DNA from: Martinezella hainanensis | Lineage (GTDB): Bacteria; Pseudomonadota; Alphaproteobacteria; Rhizobiales; Rhizobiaceae | Length of the DNA stretch: 64,000 nucleotides | Reading direction: 5' to 3' | Assembly (NCBI RefSeq): GCF_900094555.1 | Contig: NZ_FMAC01000009.1 | Span: forward strand, 186,001-250,000 | Part shown: positions 35,108-43,948 of the stretch, in pieces | Layout: each line of letters begins with the position of its first letter | Position numbering within the stretch: the stretch's first letter is position 1 | The notes under the pieces: generated by a model | Told to the model about the DNA's origin: nothing | Databases searched by the model: none | What the model saw: only the letters and a program-made list of their open reading frames with translations | Program-made: the position numbers and the translations under genes

Positions 35108-35911
35108 TCAGGCGATCAGATGCGCCCTGACATCAGCTGCAAGTTGCTGCATCCGGTCGATCGGCGCATGGCCGATCAGCATGAAGGCATGGGTGGCGCT
35201 CGACCAATAGACGACGTTCATGCCTTTGCGATTTTCCATGTCCGGCGCAGCAACACCCTTGGTGGATTGGACGATGCAAAGCGCCATGGGACCGCTTTCC
35301 GGATCGAGATAGGCGATCTGTGCGAGCGGCTTGCTGTCATAATTCAGGATCTGGGCACGTTTGAACTCGACATCAGGCATGGCAACAGCTTCGGGCGCCA
35401 GTGGCAGATCCAGTTTGGCTCCGACCTCATTCAATTGTGCAACCTGTTGCGCATGATCACCAGCCGGAGCGCTCAGCGTATCAGCCGTATAGAGCGAAAG
35501 ATATTCCGCAACCACGGCACGCCATTCCGCATCCTCGTCCGGCTTCGAAAGCCGATGGCCGATGCCGATCACGGCGCGGTCGACGGCAATGGCGGCGACG
35601 AAGCTTGCGGCCATTGCGGTGAGGAAACCGCGGCGACCGATGCGAGCATCGCGGACGTTGCTCTCCTGCGTCGAGGGAATGGCGGCAAGCATGGCGTCCA
35701 GCCTTGCAGCCGGCGCTTCGGCAAGCATCGGCTGAAACGCATCCGTGAAGGGCAGCGTGCCGCGCGACAGGAAATCGAAACGCTCCGCCACGCGCTCATC
35801 GCTGGCGATCAGCCCCTCGATCCTGTTGCGGTCGGCAGCATTCAGCTCGCCATCGATGAAGGCGGTGAGCTGCTCGTCCGTGACCATCTGTCCTTTGTTC
35901 AATTCAGTCAT
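35108..35911 (-). CDS. Anti-sigma factor, membrane-anchored
   Basis: About 267 residues. An N-terminal anti-sigma domain (TDEQLTAFIDGELNAADRNR, about 10-60) lacks the His/Cys ligands of zinc anti-sigma factors. It is followed by a single hydrophobic segment around GRRGFLTAMAASFVAAIAVD and a periplasmic C-terminal domain of about 140 residues. The ATG at 35911 overlaps the end of the sigma factor gene (stop at 35904). The arrangement sigma/anti-sigma is typical of ECF systems; the signal sensed is unknown. Confidence 0.85.
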   Translation of the reverse strand: MTELNKGQMVTDEQLTAFIDGELNAADRNRIEGLIASDERVAERFDFLSRGTLPFTDAFQPMLAEAPAARLDAMLAAIPSTQESNVRDARIGRRGFLTAMAASFVAAIAVDRAVIGIGHRLSKPDEDAEWRAVVAEYLSLYTADTLSAPAGDHAQQVAQLNEVGAKLDLPLAPEAVAMPDVEFKRAQILNYDSKPLAQIAYLDPESGPMALCIVQSTKGVAAPDMENRKGMNVVYWSSATHAFMLIGHAPIDRMQQLAADVRAHLIA

Positions 35912-36554
35912 TTCCATTCCCCAGTCGCCCACCTCCGGACGCTTTTCCGTCAGCCGCCGCCATGCCTTCAGCGAGTTTCGCCCGCGCCGCCGCCAGCCGG
36001 CTCATGACCGTTCCGATCGGCACATCAAGAACTTCGGCCACCTCGCGATAGGAAAGCCCTTCGACATAGGCCAGGAATACGGCAGTGCGCTGCGCCTCCG
36101 GCAAGGCTTGCACGCGCTGCAATACCTGCCCGGCGAGAACATGCGTTTCGGTTTCCCGCGCGCCGTCAAACACCAGCGACTCGTCGGCATCGACGAAGCC
36201 CTGCCCCATACGCACCCGGCGCGAACGGATCTCGTTCAGCCATATCGAATGCAGGATGGCAAACAGCCAGCGGTCGAGCCTCGTGCCGGCGGTAAACTGC
36301 GCCGCCCGCTCCAAAGCCCTGACGCAGGTCGCCTGCACGAGATCATCGGCCACGTCACGCTGGCGCGACAGCACCACGCCATAACGCCACAGCCGCGTCA
36401 GGTGCTGGGACAGGCCTGCCCTGATATGCTCTTCGCTCGCTATGGCATCCTCCGCGGCATTCGCACATCCGGAAGCCGCCGACCTTTTCGACGGCTCCGT
36501 TGCCATCAGACTATAAGCAGAAATCGCGCTACGAGCGACCGGCATCACTCCCAT
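35904..36554 (-). CDS. ECF-type RNA polymerase sigma factor
   Basis: Up to 216 residues. Sigma region 2 is visible at LSRQRDVADDLVQATCVRALE and RLDRWLFAILHSIWLNEIR, and region 4 at ALPEAQRTAVFLAYVEGLSYREVAEVLDVPIGTVMSRL (family-level blocks). Starts at 36554, 36545 and 36506 are possible; the shortest gives a domain-only protein. The gene overlaps the anti-sigma gene downstream. A target promoter for autoregulation was not identified in the 50-bp upstream gap. Confidence 0.9.
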   Translation of the reverse strand: MGVMPVARSAISAYSLMATEPSKRSAASGCANAAEDAIASEEHIRAGLSQHLTRLWRYGVVLSRQRDVADDLVQATCVRALERAAQFTAGTRLDRWLFAILHSIWLNEIRSRRVRMGQGFVDADESLVFDGARETETHVLAGQVLQRVQALPEAQRTAVFLAYVEGLSYREVAEVLDVPIGTVMSRLAAARAKLAEGMAAADGKASGGGRLGNGND

Positions 36555-36604
36555 ATCCCTCGCAAAGCTCCCTGCTTATGCCTCACCTTCGATCCCGACC
36601 GACC

Positions 36605-37147
36605 TTAGAGGCTGGACGGGTTCATGATCGCGGCGTGAAGGTCACGGTATTCCTCGCAGCTTGTATTGCCGCAAAGCGTCTTGATCGTGCTCAGCTGATC
36701 CTTGGCGAGATCCATCTGGCCCTTGATGACATAGGCTTCGCCGAGATATTCGCGAACGAGCGTGTACTTCGGGTCCATAGCGACGGACTTCTTGTAGTAG
36801 GAAATACCCTCATCCGTGCGGCCGAGCTTGCGGGTGACATAACCGCGGTAGTTCAAGGCCTCAGCCGTATTCGAGTTCTTCATCGTGTCCAGAACCGCCA
36901 GAGCTTCCTCGTAGCGATGATCCTTCTTGGCGAGCGAATAGGCGTAGTCGGCGCGGTTTTCATCGGTGACGTTGGCGCTCTGCTGCTTGACGCATTTCTT
37001 CGCCTTCTGATCGTAGATCTCGCCCTTCTTGCAGGTCGGCGTCGTGCTCGAATCGTCGCCGGCGGCAAAGACGGGAACGGCGAAAGCGCCGAGGGTCAGG
37101 CTTGCACCGAGAGCGATGGAAGCCAGGCGAAATGCTTTGGTCGTCAT
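36605..37147 (-). CDS. Periplasmic tetratricopeptide-repeat protein
   Basis: A 180-residue secreted protein. Signal peptide MTTKAFRLASIALGASLTLG ends near AFAVPVFAAG; a small Cys pair (CKKGEIYDQKAKKC) follows, then two or three TPR units (AEALNYRGYVTRKLGRTDEG and TLVREYLGEAYVIKGQMD). Two further cysteines (CGNTSCEEY) are near the C-terminus, so disulfides are likely. A strong AAGGAGA ribosome-binding site precedes the ATG. TPRs mediate protein-protein contacts; the partner is unknown. The gene lies just upstream, same strand, of the sigma/anti-sigma pair. Confidence 0.87.
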   Translation of the reverse strand: MTTKAFRLASIALGASLTLGAFAVPVFAAGDDSSTTPTCKKGEIYDQKAKKCVKQQSANVTDENRADYAYSLAKKDHRYEEALAVLDTMKNSNTAEALNYRGYVTRKLGRTDEGISYYKKSVAMDPKYTLVREYLGEAYVIKGQMDLAKDQLSTIKTLCGNTSCEEYRDLHAAIMNPSSL

Positions 37148-37344
37148 GGACTGTCTCCTTGGCAAAATGAACGTTGCGAGGAGAGAACACACCGCCTGCA
37201 CATTTTATTCGGACGGTGCTCTAAATTTTTTCGGCGCGTTCCATGTCGGGATGCCGTCACTCTTTTGTGACCGCTCCTGCATCGAATAGACCGTCGCCAT
37301 CGCGTGTTTTCGCAACATGCCCCTCAAGGGCGCAGGAGAAACTC

Positions 37345-38397
37345 GTGACCGATACCGTCAAACTTCTAAGCCTCGCCGTCGCGACGCCGGATAACATCAT
37401 CCTCCAGACCGATGCTGCCGAGACGGCAGCCCGTCTGTTCTCGGACCGCTTTCAGGACTTCAAATATCTTGCCCGCGTGTTCGAGAGCACGGGCATTCGC
37501 AAGCGCCACGTGGCGCGGCCGCTGTCTTGGTTCGAAGAGCCGCATGGCTGGCAGGATCGCATGGCCGCCTATACGGAGGTGGCCTCCGAGCTTTTCCGCC
37601 GTTCGGCAACGGCGGCGCTGCAACGTGCCGGTCTCGAAGCCAGTCAAGTCGATTGCATCGTCACTGCATCGTCGACCGGGCTTGCGACGCCGAGCCTTGA
37701 GGCGCGGCTTGCGGGCGAGATGGGCTTCCGCTCGGATATCGAACGCGTGCCGATCTTCGGGCTCGGATGCGCTGCCGGCGTATCCGGCCTTGCCGTCGCA
37801 ACGAAGATGGCCAGAAGCCGGCCGGGAGCCGTCGTGCTCTTCGTTGCGATCGAACTCTGTTCGCTCGCCTTCCGCCTGGACGAACTGACCCGGCCTAATA
37901 TCATTGCAACCGCCCTGTTCGGAGATGGAGGGGCGGCCTGCGTGCTCAGGGCGGGCGAGAGCGGCATTGCGGAGATCGAATCGACGGGCGAACATCTTTT
38001 CCCCGACAGCCTCGGCATCATGGGCTGGAAGATCGATGACACAGGCTTCGGCATCATCCTCGAACAATCGCTGCCGGTCTTTGCCGAGACGCATCTGAGG
38101 AACGCCGTTGCCGGCATTCTGGAGCGCTCCCGGCTGTTGCTCTCCGATATCGACCGCTTCATCTGTCATCCGGGCGGCGCCAAGGTGCTGTCGGCCCTCG
38201 AGAAGTCGCTCGGTCTTGAAGATGGTTCGCTCGATATCGAGCGCGAGGTGATCGGCGACTACGGCAACATGTCCTCGCCCACCGTGCTGTTCGTGCTGGA
38301 GCGCGCCATTGCAGCCGGCTTGCCGGAGCGCTCCGCGCTCCTCGCCATGGGGCCGGGATTTTCGGCAAGCTGCATTACCCTGAGGAGGGTCGCCTGA
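37345..38397 (+). CDS. Type III polyketide synthase
   Basis: A 350-residue thiolase-fold homodimeric enzyme of the chalcone/stilbene synthase superfamily. The catalytic triad is intact: C142 in GLGCAAG, H275 in CHPGGAKVL, N308 in GNMSSPT. Bacterial relatives extend long acyl-CoAs with malonyl-CoA to alkylresorcinols or alkylpyrones. The start is GTG at 37345 with AGGAGA upstream. It overlaps an ICMT-like methyltransferase gene downstream, the same pairing as bpsA-bpsB in Bacillus and srsA-srsB in Streptomyces, so a methylated phenolic or pyrone lipid is the inferred product. Confidence 0.92.
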   Translation: MTDTVKLLSLAVATPDNIILQTDAAETAARLFSDRFQDFKYLARVFESTGIRKRHVARPLSWFEEPHGWQDRMAAYTEVASELFRRSATAALQRAGLEASQVDCIVTASSTGLATPSLEARLAGEMGFRSDIERVPIFGLGCAAGVSGLAVATKMARSRPGAVVLFVAIELCSLAFRLDELTRPNIIATALFGDGGAACVLRAGESGIAEIESTGEHLFPDSLGIMGWKIDDTGFGIILEQSLPVFAETHLRNAVAGILERSRLLLSDIDRFICHPGGAKVLSALEKSLGLEDGSLDIEREVIGDYGNMSSPTVLFVLERAIAAGLPERSALLAMGPGFSASCITLRRVA

Positions 38398-38894
38398 TGC
38401 TGTGGCCTTCGATCACGCTTCTTGCCTTCGTGACGCTGCAGCGGCTGGCGGAGCTCATATATGCTCGGCACAATACTGCCTCCCTGCTTGCCCGCGGCGC
38501 TAGAGAATATGCCCCAGAGCACTATCCCTTCATGGTGGCGATGCATGCCGCCTGGTTGATCGGATTGTGGTTCTTCGCCATCGGCCGGCCGGTCGATCCC
38601 GGCTGGTTTCTGCTGTTCATGCTGCTGCAAGGGCTGCGTCTCTGGGTGCTGGCGACGCTTAGGGAGCGCTGGACGACACGCATCATCATCTTGCCCGGTG
38701 CAGCTCTCGTGACCACTGGCCCCTATCGCTTTCTCAACCATCCCAACTATGCCGTCGTCATCGGCGAGATCGCCGTGCTGCCGCTTGCCTTCGGTATGCC
38801 GCTCTACGCCGCAGTCTTCTCAGCGTTGAACGGCATCATTCTCGCCATCCGCATCCGGGCTGAAAATGCCTGTCTCAGACAGAGTGCGGGCTGA
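38397..38894 (+). CDS. ICMT-like membrane methyltransferase paired with the type III PKS
   Basis: A 165-residue integral membrane protein with four hydrophobic segments and the isoprenylcysteine methyltransferase core motif (GPYRFLNHPNYAVVIGE) near residues 105-120. The first base of its ATG is the last base of the PKS stop (TGATG), so the two are co-translated. BpsB/SrsB-type enzymes O-methylate polyketide alkylpyrones and alkylresorcinols; the same role is inferred here. Confidence 0.88.
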   Translation: MLWPSITLLAFVTLQRLAELIYARHNTASLLARGAREYAPEHYPFMVAMHAAWLIGLWFFAIGRPVDPGWFLLFMLLQGLRLWVLATLRERWTTRIIILPGAALVTTGPYRFLNHPNYAVVIGEIAVLPLAFGMPLYAAVFSALNGIILAIRIRAENACLRQSAG

Positions 38895-39012
38895 TCCGCA
38901 CTTTTCCATTGCGCCGCTAAAATTTGGCAGGCATTTTCGATGCTTAGAGCGCGTCCCGGCTATGTCGAAGGACCGGGCGGCAATGCAATGAGCATGCGGA
39001 TAGCAGGGTAAG

Positions 39013-40260
39013 ATGACAAAGGACGCAATCGTTCTCGGCGCAGGCATCGTCGGCGTTTCGACGGCAATCCATCTGCAACGGCGGGGACGACAGGTTGTCC
39101 TCGTCGACCGGCAGCCACCGGGCCAGGGAACATCCTTTGGCAATGCCGGGCTCATCCAGCGCGAAGGCGTGGTGCCCTACGGTTTCCCGCAGCAATTCGG
39201 CCTGCTGCTGCGCTATGCTTTCAACAACCGCATCGACGCGCATTACCATTTGCGGGCGCTGCCCGCACAGATCGCCTTCCTCGCCCGCTATTGGTGGAAC
39301 TCCAACACCAAGCGCCATGAGATGATTTCGCGCGCCTATGCGCCGTTGATCGAACATTCCGTCAGCGAGCACAACGACCTCATCGAGGCCTCGCATGCCG
39401 AAGAGCTCATTCGCAAGAACGGCTGGGTCGAGCTGTTTCGCTCGAACGAGAAGCGTGACGCGGAGTTTGCCGAGGCCGAACGCCTCTGTCGCGAATTCGG
39501 GATCGGTTACGACGCCTTGAGCAGTGCGGAGATCACGGCCGCCGAACCGCACTTGAGGGGCAACTTCGCCGGGGCATTGCGCTGGCGCGACCCCTGGTCG
39601 GTGCTGGACCCGCATGGGCTGACATCAGCCTATCGCCGCTATTTCGAAAGTATCGGCGGCCGCGTGACGACGGGGGATGCCGTCTCGCTCGGCATGGCCG
39701 GTTCCGCCTGGAGAATGGTGACGGCGGAAGGATCGATCGAGGCGGAGGATGTCGTCGTCGCACTCGGCCCCTGGGCCGATATCGTGACGAAACGCTTCGG
39801 CTATGCCTTTCCGCTCGGCGTCAAGCGCGGCTATCACATGCACTATGCCGCCGAGGGCAATGCCGTCCTCAACAACTGGACGCTGGATGCCGAACGCGGC
39901 TACCTGCTGGCGCCGATGAGCCGCGGCATTCGGCTGACCACCGGCGCCGAATTCGCCCTGCTGGATGCGCCGAAAACACCGGTGCAGCTCGACCGTGCCG
40001 AGGCCGTCGCCCGCACCGTTTTCCCGCTTGGCGAACGGCTCGATCCGGAGCCCTGGATGGGTGCGCGCCCCTGCACCCCTGACATGATGCCGATCATTGG
40101 CAAGGCCCCGCGCCACAACGGCCTTTGGTTTGCCTTCGGCCATGCCCATCATGGCCTGACGCTCGGGCCGGTGACCGGCCGCGTGCTTGCCGAACTCATC
40201 ACCGGCGAGACGCCGTTCATCGACATTTCCGCCTATGCTCCGGGCCGGTTTGCGCCGTAA
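39013..40260 (+). CDS. FAD-dependent oxidoreductase, D-amino-acid dehydrogenase (DadA)-like
   Basis: A 415-residue DAO-family flavoprotein. The dinucleotide-binding motif IVLGAGIVGVSTAIHL is at the N-terminus, then TSFGNAGLIQREG, and a C-terminal GHAHHGLTLGPVTGR. It most resembles DadA-type D-amino acid dehydrogenases, oxidising an amine to an imine with transfer of electrons to quinone. It follows the PKS/methyltransferase pair by 118 bp on the same strand; it might be an unrelated gene or, less likely, a tailoring oxidase. Confidence 0.88.
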   Translation: MTKDAIVLGAGIVGVSTAIHLQRRGRQVVLVDRQPPGQGTSFGNAGLIQREGVVPYGFPQQFGLLLRYAFNNRIDAHYHLRALPAQIAFLARYWWNSNTKRHEMISRAYAPLIEHSVSEHNDLIEASHAEELIRKNGWVELFRSNEKRDAEFAEAERLCREFGIGYDALSSAEITAAEPHLRGNFAGALRWRDPWSVLDPHGLTSAYRRYFESIGGRVTTGDAVSLGMAGSAWRMVTAEGSIEAEDVVVALGPWADIVTKRFGYAFPLGVKRGYHMHYAAEGNAVLNNWTLDAERGYLLAPMSRGIRLTTGAEFALLDAPKTPVQLDRAEAVARTVFPLGERLDPEPWMGARPCTPDMMPIIGKAPRHNGLWFAFGHAHHGLTLGPVTGRVLAELITGETPFIDISAYAPGRFAP

Positions 40261-40269
40261 GCCTATGAT

Positions 40270-40797
40270 TTAGAGGATAGCCTTGAGGCTTTTGACAGAA
40301 GCGTCGACGATCTCCCCGATCGTCGCGTCGATGCCCACTGTGACGACGCCAGGTTCGCCCGTAGGCACTTCCAGCGTCTGCAACTGACTTTCGAGCAGCG
40401 AAGCTGGCATGAAATGCCCCTTTCGCTCACCCATGCGCTTCGTCAGCAGCTCCTTCGAGCCATCGAGATAAATGAAATAGAGATGGCCGCCGGCAGAAGA
40501 GCGCAGGCGCTCGCGATAAACCCGCTTCAGGGCCGAGCAGGAAACGGCGATCCCCTCGCCCTTGGCAAGGCTTGCGGTGATTTCCCGGCCGATCCGTTCG
40601 AGCCAGGGCCACCGATCCTCGTCGGTCAGCGGAATGCCCTTGCTCATCTTCTCGACATTGGCGGCCGGATGCAGCGCGTCACCTTCGATGAAATGCACAC
40701 CGAGCCGAGCCGCGACACCCTCGCCGATCGAGGATTTGCCGCTGCCGCTCACACCCATGACGATGATGGCGAGGGGTGTCTTGGATTGTTCATTCAT
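40270..40797 (-). CDS. gntK: Gluconokinase
   Basis: A 175-residue P-loop kinase phosphorylating D-gluconate to 6-phosphogluconate. The Walker A motif GVSGSGKSS (about residues 15-23), the HFIEGDALHP substrate loop, PLTDEDRWPWL and the RKGHFMPASLLESQ lid region are diagnostic. Length is standard. The product feeds the Entner-Doudoroff and pentose phosphate pathways. It is convergent with the DadA-like gene and has no gluconate transporter beside it. Confidence 0.95.
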   Translation of the reverse strand: MNEQSKTPLAIIVMGVSGSGKSSIGEGVAARLGVHFIEGDALHPAANVEKMSKGIPLTDEDRWPWLERIGREITASLAKGEGIAVSCSALKRVYRERLRSSAGGHLYFIYLDGSKELLTKRMGERKGHFMPASLLESQLQTLEVPTGEPGVVTVGIDATIGEIVDASVKSLKAIL

Positions 40798-40865
40798 ACT
40801 GTTTTCTGCCTTGGACCATGGCCGATAGGAATAGTCAGGCAGAAGCTACCACTGACGCATCTCAG

Positions 40866-41020
40866 TGCCTGGCCCCTCACCCTAACCCTCTCCCCGTAAA
40901 CGGGGCGAGGGAACGACCCAGCATGCCAATCAGCGTCCAGGGTTAGGACAGAGCCAATTCTGCGCGAGGCCGGCCCCCTCTCCCCGCATGCGGGGAGAGG
41001 GCTGGGGTGAGGGGCCAGGC
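40866..41020. repeat. 155-bp inverted repeat of REP/BIME type
   Basis: The ends are about 30-bp inverted arms (outer GCCTGGCCCCTCACCC...GGGTGAGGGGCCAGGC) each containing its own smaller hairpin (CTCTCCCCG-TAAA-CGGGG; CCCCGCATGCGGGG). It fills the gap between gntK and the dpp operon. The structure is typical of repeated intergenic palindromes in rhizobial genomes and probably ends transcription. Confidence 0.8.
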
Positions 41021-41064
41021 AGAAAGGCGCGGCAAAGCGACATCTGCCCGATTCGCAACTTGGA

Positions 41065-42018
41065 TCAATCCAGCGGAAAGAAACAGGAAAATTTATGCGT
41101 TCCCTCGCCCGCCAGTTCCGGTGCGACTTCACGGCACTTGTCCTGGGCACGCCAGCAGCGCGGATTGAAGTGGCATCCCTTCGGCGGATTGAGCGGCGAC
41201 GGCAGCTCGCCTTGCAAACGGATGCGGTTTTTCTCGCGATCCGGATCGGCGATCGGCGTCGCCGACAGAAGGGCGGCCGTATAGGGATGGCGCGGCCGGC
41301 TGAAGACCTCTTCGGCCGTGCCTGTTTCGACCGGGCGCCCCAGATACATCACCATCACATCGTCGGCGATATGGCGGACGACAGAGAGGCCGTGCGAAAT
41401 GAAGAGATAGGCAAGCCCCATCTCCTTCTGCAGGTCCATCAAGAGGTTCAGCACCTGCGCCTGGATCGACAGATCGAGTGCGGAGACCGGCTCATCGAGC
41501 ACCAGTACCTTCGGCCGCAGCATCAGGGCGCGCGCAATGGCGATACGCTGGCGCTGGCCTCCGGAGAACATATGCGGATAGCGATCGTAGTGTTCGGGAC
41601 GCAGGCCGACGCGCGCCATCATCTCCTCCGCCTTGCGGCGGCGGGTGGCGGCGTCGTCATCCGTGTTGATCTTCAGCGGCTCTTCAAGGATCGAGCCGAC
41701 CTTCTGGCGCGGGTTGAGCGAGCCGTAAGGGTTCTGAAACACGATCTGCACGGCGCTGCGCAGGCTGCGGTCGCCAAGCTTGGCGGGCTTGCCATCGATC
41801 AGCAATTCGCCAGCCGTCGGATTTTCGATCATCGTCACCAGACGGGCGAGCGTCGACTTGCCGCAACCGGATTCACCGACGACGGCGAGCGTGCGGCCCG
41901 ACTGCAGGCTGAAGCTGACGCCGTTCAGAGCCTTGACGGTGGCTTCCGGTTTGAAGCTGCCACGCTTGACGGTGTAGAAGCGGGCGAGATCGCGCCCTTC
42001 GAGAACAGCGCCGGTCAT
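41065..42018 (-). CDS. dppF: Dipeptide ABC transporter ATP-binding protein DppF
   Basis: A 317-residue ABC ATPase of the oligopeptide/dipeptide group. Walker A GESGCGKST, signature SGGQRQR, Walker B VLVLDEP, and the C-terminal oligopeptide-transporter domain with CHFNPRCWRAQDKC (cysteines for a [4Fe-4S]-like site). The ATG overlaps the dppD stop (ATGA). With DppD it powers uptake through DppBC. It is the last gene of dppABCDF. Confidence 0.94.
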   Translation of the reverse strand: MTGAVLEGRDLARFYTVKRGSFKPEATVKALNGVSFSLQSGRTLAVVGESGCGKSTLARLVTMIENPTAGELLIDGKPAKLGDRSLRSAVQIVFQNPYGSLNPRQKVGSILEEPLKINTDDDAATRRRKAEEMMARVGLRPEHYDRYPHMFSGGQRQRIAIARALMLRPKVLVLDEPVSALDLSIQAQVLNLLMDLQKEMGLAYLFISHGLSVVRHIADDVMVMYLGRPVETGTAEEVFSRPRHPYTAALLSATPIADPDREKNRIRLQGELPSPLNPPKGCHFNPRCWRAQDKCREVAPELAGEGTHKFSCFFPLD

Positions 42019-43031
42019 GCGGCACCTCCTGCTTTTTGCGTGGTGACAATGCCGGGATGACCGAGCGGCTTGCCATGTTCCAGCGGATAGTTGCAAAGGG
42101 TCAGGCCGAGTTCGGCGCCCTGGCGCTTGACGCCCCTGTCGCATTCCGGCGTTGCAAAGGAACAACGTGGCGCAAAGAGACAGCCCGTCGGCCGATCATG
42201 CTGACCAGGAACGACACCGGCAATCGACGGCAGGCGCTCGCCGACTTCGGCACGCTCCGGCAGGGCCGAAAGAAGTGCTGCCGTATAAGGGTGATGCGGA
42301 TCGCGGAACAGCTCCTTGACCGGCTGCTCCTCGACCTTCTGGCCGGCATATTGCACCTGCACGCGCTCCGCCGTTTCGGCAACGACGCCCATGTCGTGGG
42401 TAATGAGCACGAGCGCCATGCCCTGCTCCCTCTGCAGGCGCACGAGCAGATCGAGAATCTGCGCCTGGATCGTCACGTCGAGCGCGGTGGTCGGCTCATC
42501 GGCGATCAGGAGCTTCGGATTGCAGGCAAGCGCCATGGCGATCATAACGCGCTGGCTCATGCCGCCCGACATCTGATGCGGGAAGTTCGACAGGCGATCT
42601 TCCGGTGCCGGAATGCCGACGAGCTTCAAAAGCTCGATGGAGCGCTCGCGGCGTGCCTTGCGGTCGAGGCCCATGTGAATGCGGAGCGTCTCGCCGAGTT
42701 GGAAGCCGACCGTGAAACACGGATTGAGGCTCGACATCGGCTCCTGGAAGATCATCGCCATGTCCTTGCCGATGATCTTGCGTCGCTGACGCGAAGAGAT
42801 GCCGCGCAGGTCCTTGCCGTCGAACATCATGCGGTCGGCGGTGATCTTCGCCGTCCATGGCAGAAGGCCCATCATGGCAAGCATGGATACCGATTTCCCG
42901 GAACCGGATTCACCGACGATCGACAGGATTTCTCCCTTGTCGCATGTCAGCGAGACGCCGTCGACCGCCCGGAACAGGCCGGACGAGGTCTGGAATTCAA
43001 CGGATAGGTTTTCAATATCGAGGAGTGCCAT
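42015..43031 (-). CDS. dppD: Dipeptide ABC transporter ATP-binding protein DppD
   Basis: A 338-residue ABC ATPase. Walker A GESGSGKSV, QEPMSSLNP, signature SGGMSQR, Walker B LLIADEP, and a C-terminal cysteine cluster (GCLFAPRCSFATPEC). The start ATG at 43031 shares its last base with the dppC stop (TAATG). It pairs with DppF. Confidence 0.94.
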   Translation of the reverse strand: MALLDIENLSVEFQTSSGLFRAVDGVSLTCDKGEILSIVGESGSGKSVSMLAMMGLLPWTAKITADRMMFDGKDLRGISSRQRRKIIGKDMAMIFQEPMSSLNPCFTVGFQLGETLRIHMGLDRKARRERSIELLKLVGIPAPEDRLSNFPHQMSGGMSQRVMIAMALACNPKLLIADEPTTALDVTIQAQILDLLVRLQREQGMALVLITHDMGVVAETAERVQVQYAGQKVEEQPVKELFRDPHHPYTAALLSALPERAEVGERLPSIAGVVPGQHDRPTGCLFAPRCSFATPECDRGVKRQGAELGLTLCNYPLEHGKPLGHPGIVTTQKAGGAA

Positions 43032-43939
43032 TACGACCTCTTCAGCTTCGGGTCGAAGGCATCGCGCAGGCCGTCGCCCATCAGATTGATGGCGAGCACC
43101 GTGATCAGGATGCAAAGACCGGGGAAAGTAACGAGCCAAGGGTTGCTCTGGAAGAATTCACGCGAGTCCGCGAGCATCGTGCCCCATTCCGGCGTCGGCG
43201 GCTGGGCGCCCTGGCCGAGGAAGCCGAGCGCCGCGGCTTCGAGAATGGCCGCCGAGAAGGCGAGCGTCGCCTGCACGATCAGCGGACCCAGACAGTTTGG
43301 CAGGATGGTCTTGAACATCAGTCGCAAAGGCCCGGCACCAGCAACCCGCGAAGCGATGACATATTCCTTGTCACGCTCGGCCATGACGGATGCGCGCGTC
43401 AGACGAACGAAATGCGGCTGGTTGACGATCGAGATCGCGATCATCGCATTGATCAAACCCGGGCCGAGGATTGCCACGAGCACCAGGGCGAGCAGCAGCG
43501 ACGGAACCGCGAGGATAATGTCCATGACGCGCATGATGATCGTATCGATAGAGCCGCGGGCATAGCCGGCGACAAGTCCGATCAAAATGCCGACGATCGC
43601 CGAAAGCGATGCAACGACGAGGCCGATGAACAGCGAGAAGCGCGTGCCGTAGATGAGTCGCGACAGGAGATCGCGTCCGTTGGCATCGGTGCCGAGCAGG
43701 AAACTGCTGTTGCTGCCCTCCGCCCAGGCGGGCGGCAGGCGCTGCATATCGCTGCCGTAGGCAATATCGGGATTATGCGGCGCTACGAGACCGGCGAAGA
43801 TCGCCAGAAACAGGACGAAAAGGAAGATCGCAAGGCCGATGACGGCGCCCTTGTTGCGAGAGAAATAATACCAGAACTCCGCAAGAGCGGAAGGACGATC
43901 GGATTTGACACTAACCGTTTTGACGCTAACCGTGCTCAT
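43031..43939 (-). CDS. dppC: Dipeptide ABC transporter permease DppC
   Basis: A 302-residue inner-membrane permease with six predicted segments and an N-terminal cytoplasmic tail. The LLGTDANGRDLLSRLIYGTR motif and the EAA loop (EYVIASRVAGAGPLRLMFKTILPN) are characteristic of DppC/OppC. It partners with DppB to form the translocation channel. The gene is 9 bp downstream of dppB. Confidence 0.94.
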   Translation of the reverse strand: MSTVSVKTVSVKSDRPSALAEFWYYFSRNKGAVIGLAIFLFVLFLAIFAGLVAPHNPDIAYGSDMQRLPPAWAEGSNSSFLLGTDANGRDLLSRLIYGTRFSLFIGLVVASLSAIVGILIGLVAGYARGSIDTIIMRVMDIILAVPSLLLALVLVAILGPGLINAMIAISIVNQPHFVRLTRASVMAERDKEYVIASRVAGAGPLRLMFKTILPNCLGPLIVQATLAFSAAILEAAALGFLGQGAQPPTPEWGTMLADSREFFQSNPWLVTFPGLCILITVLAINLMGDGLRDAFDPKLKRS

Positions 43940-43948
43940 GGGCCGCTC

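Noticed and set aside
39013..40260. Treating the DadA-like flavoprotein as a third gene of the PKS operon
   Set aside because: The 118-bp gap and its DadA-like signature argue for an independent gene; left as a hypothesis in the PKS finding.
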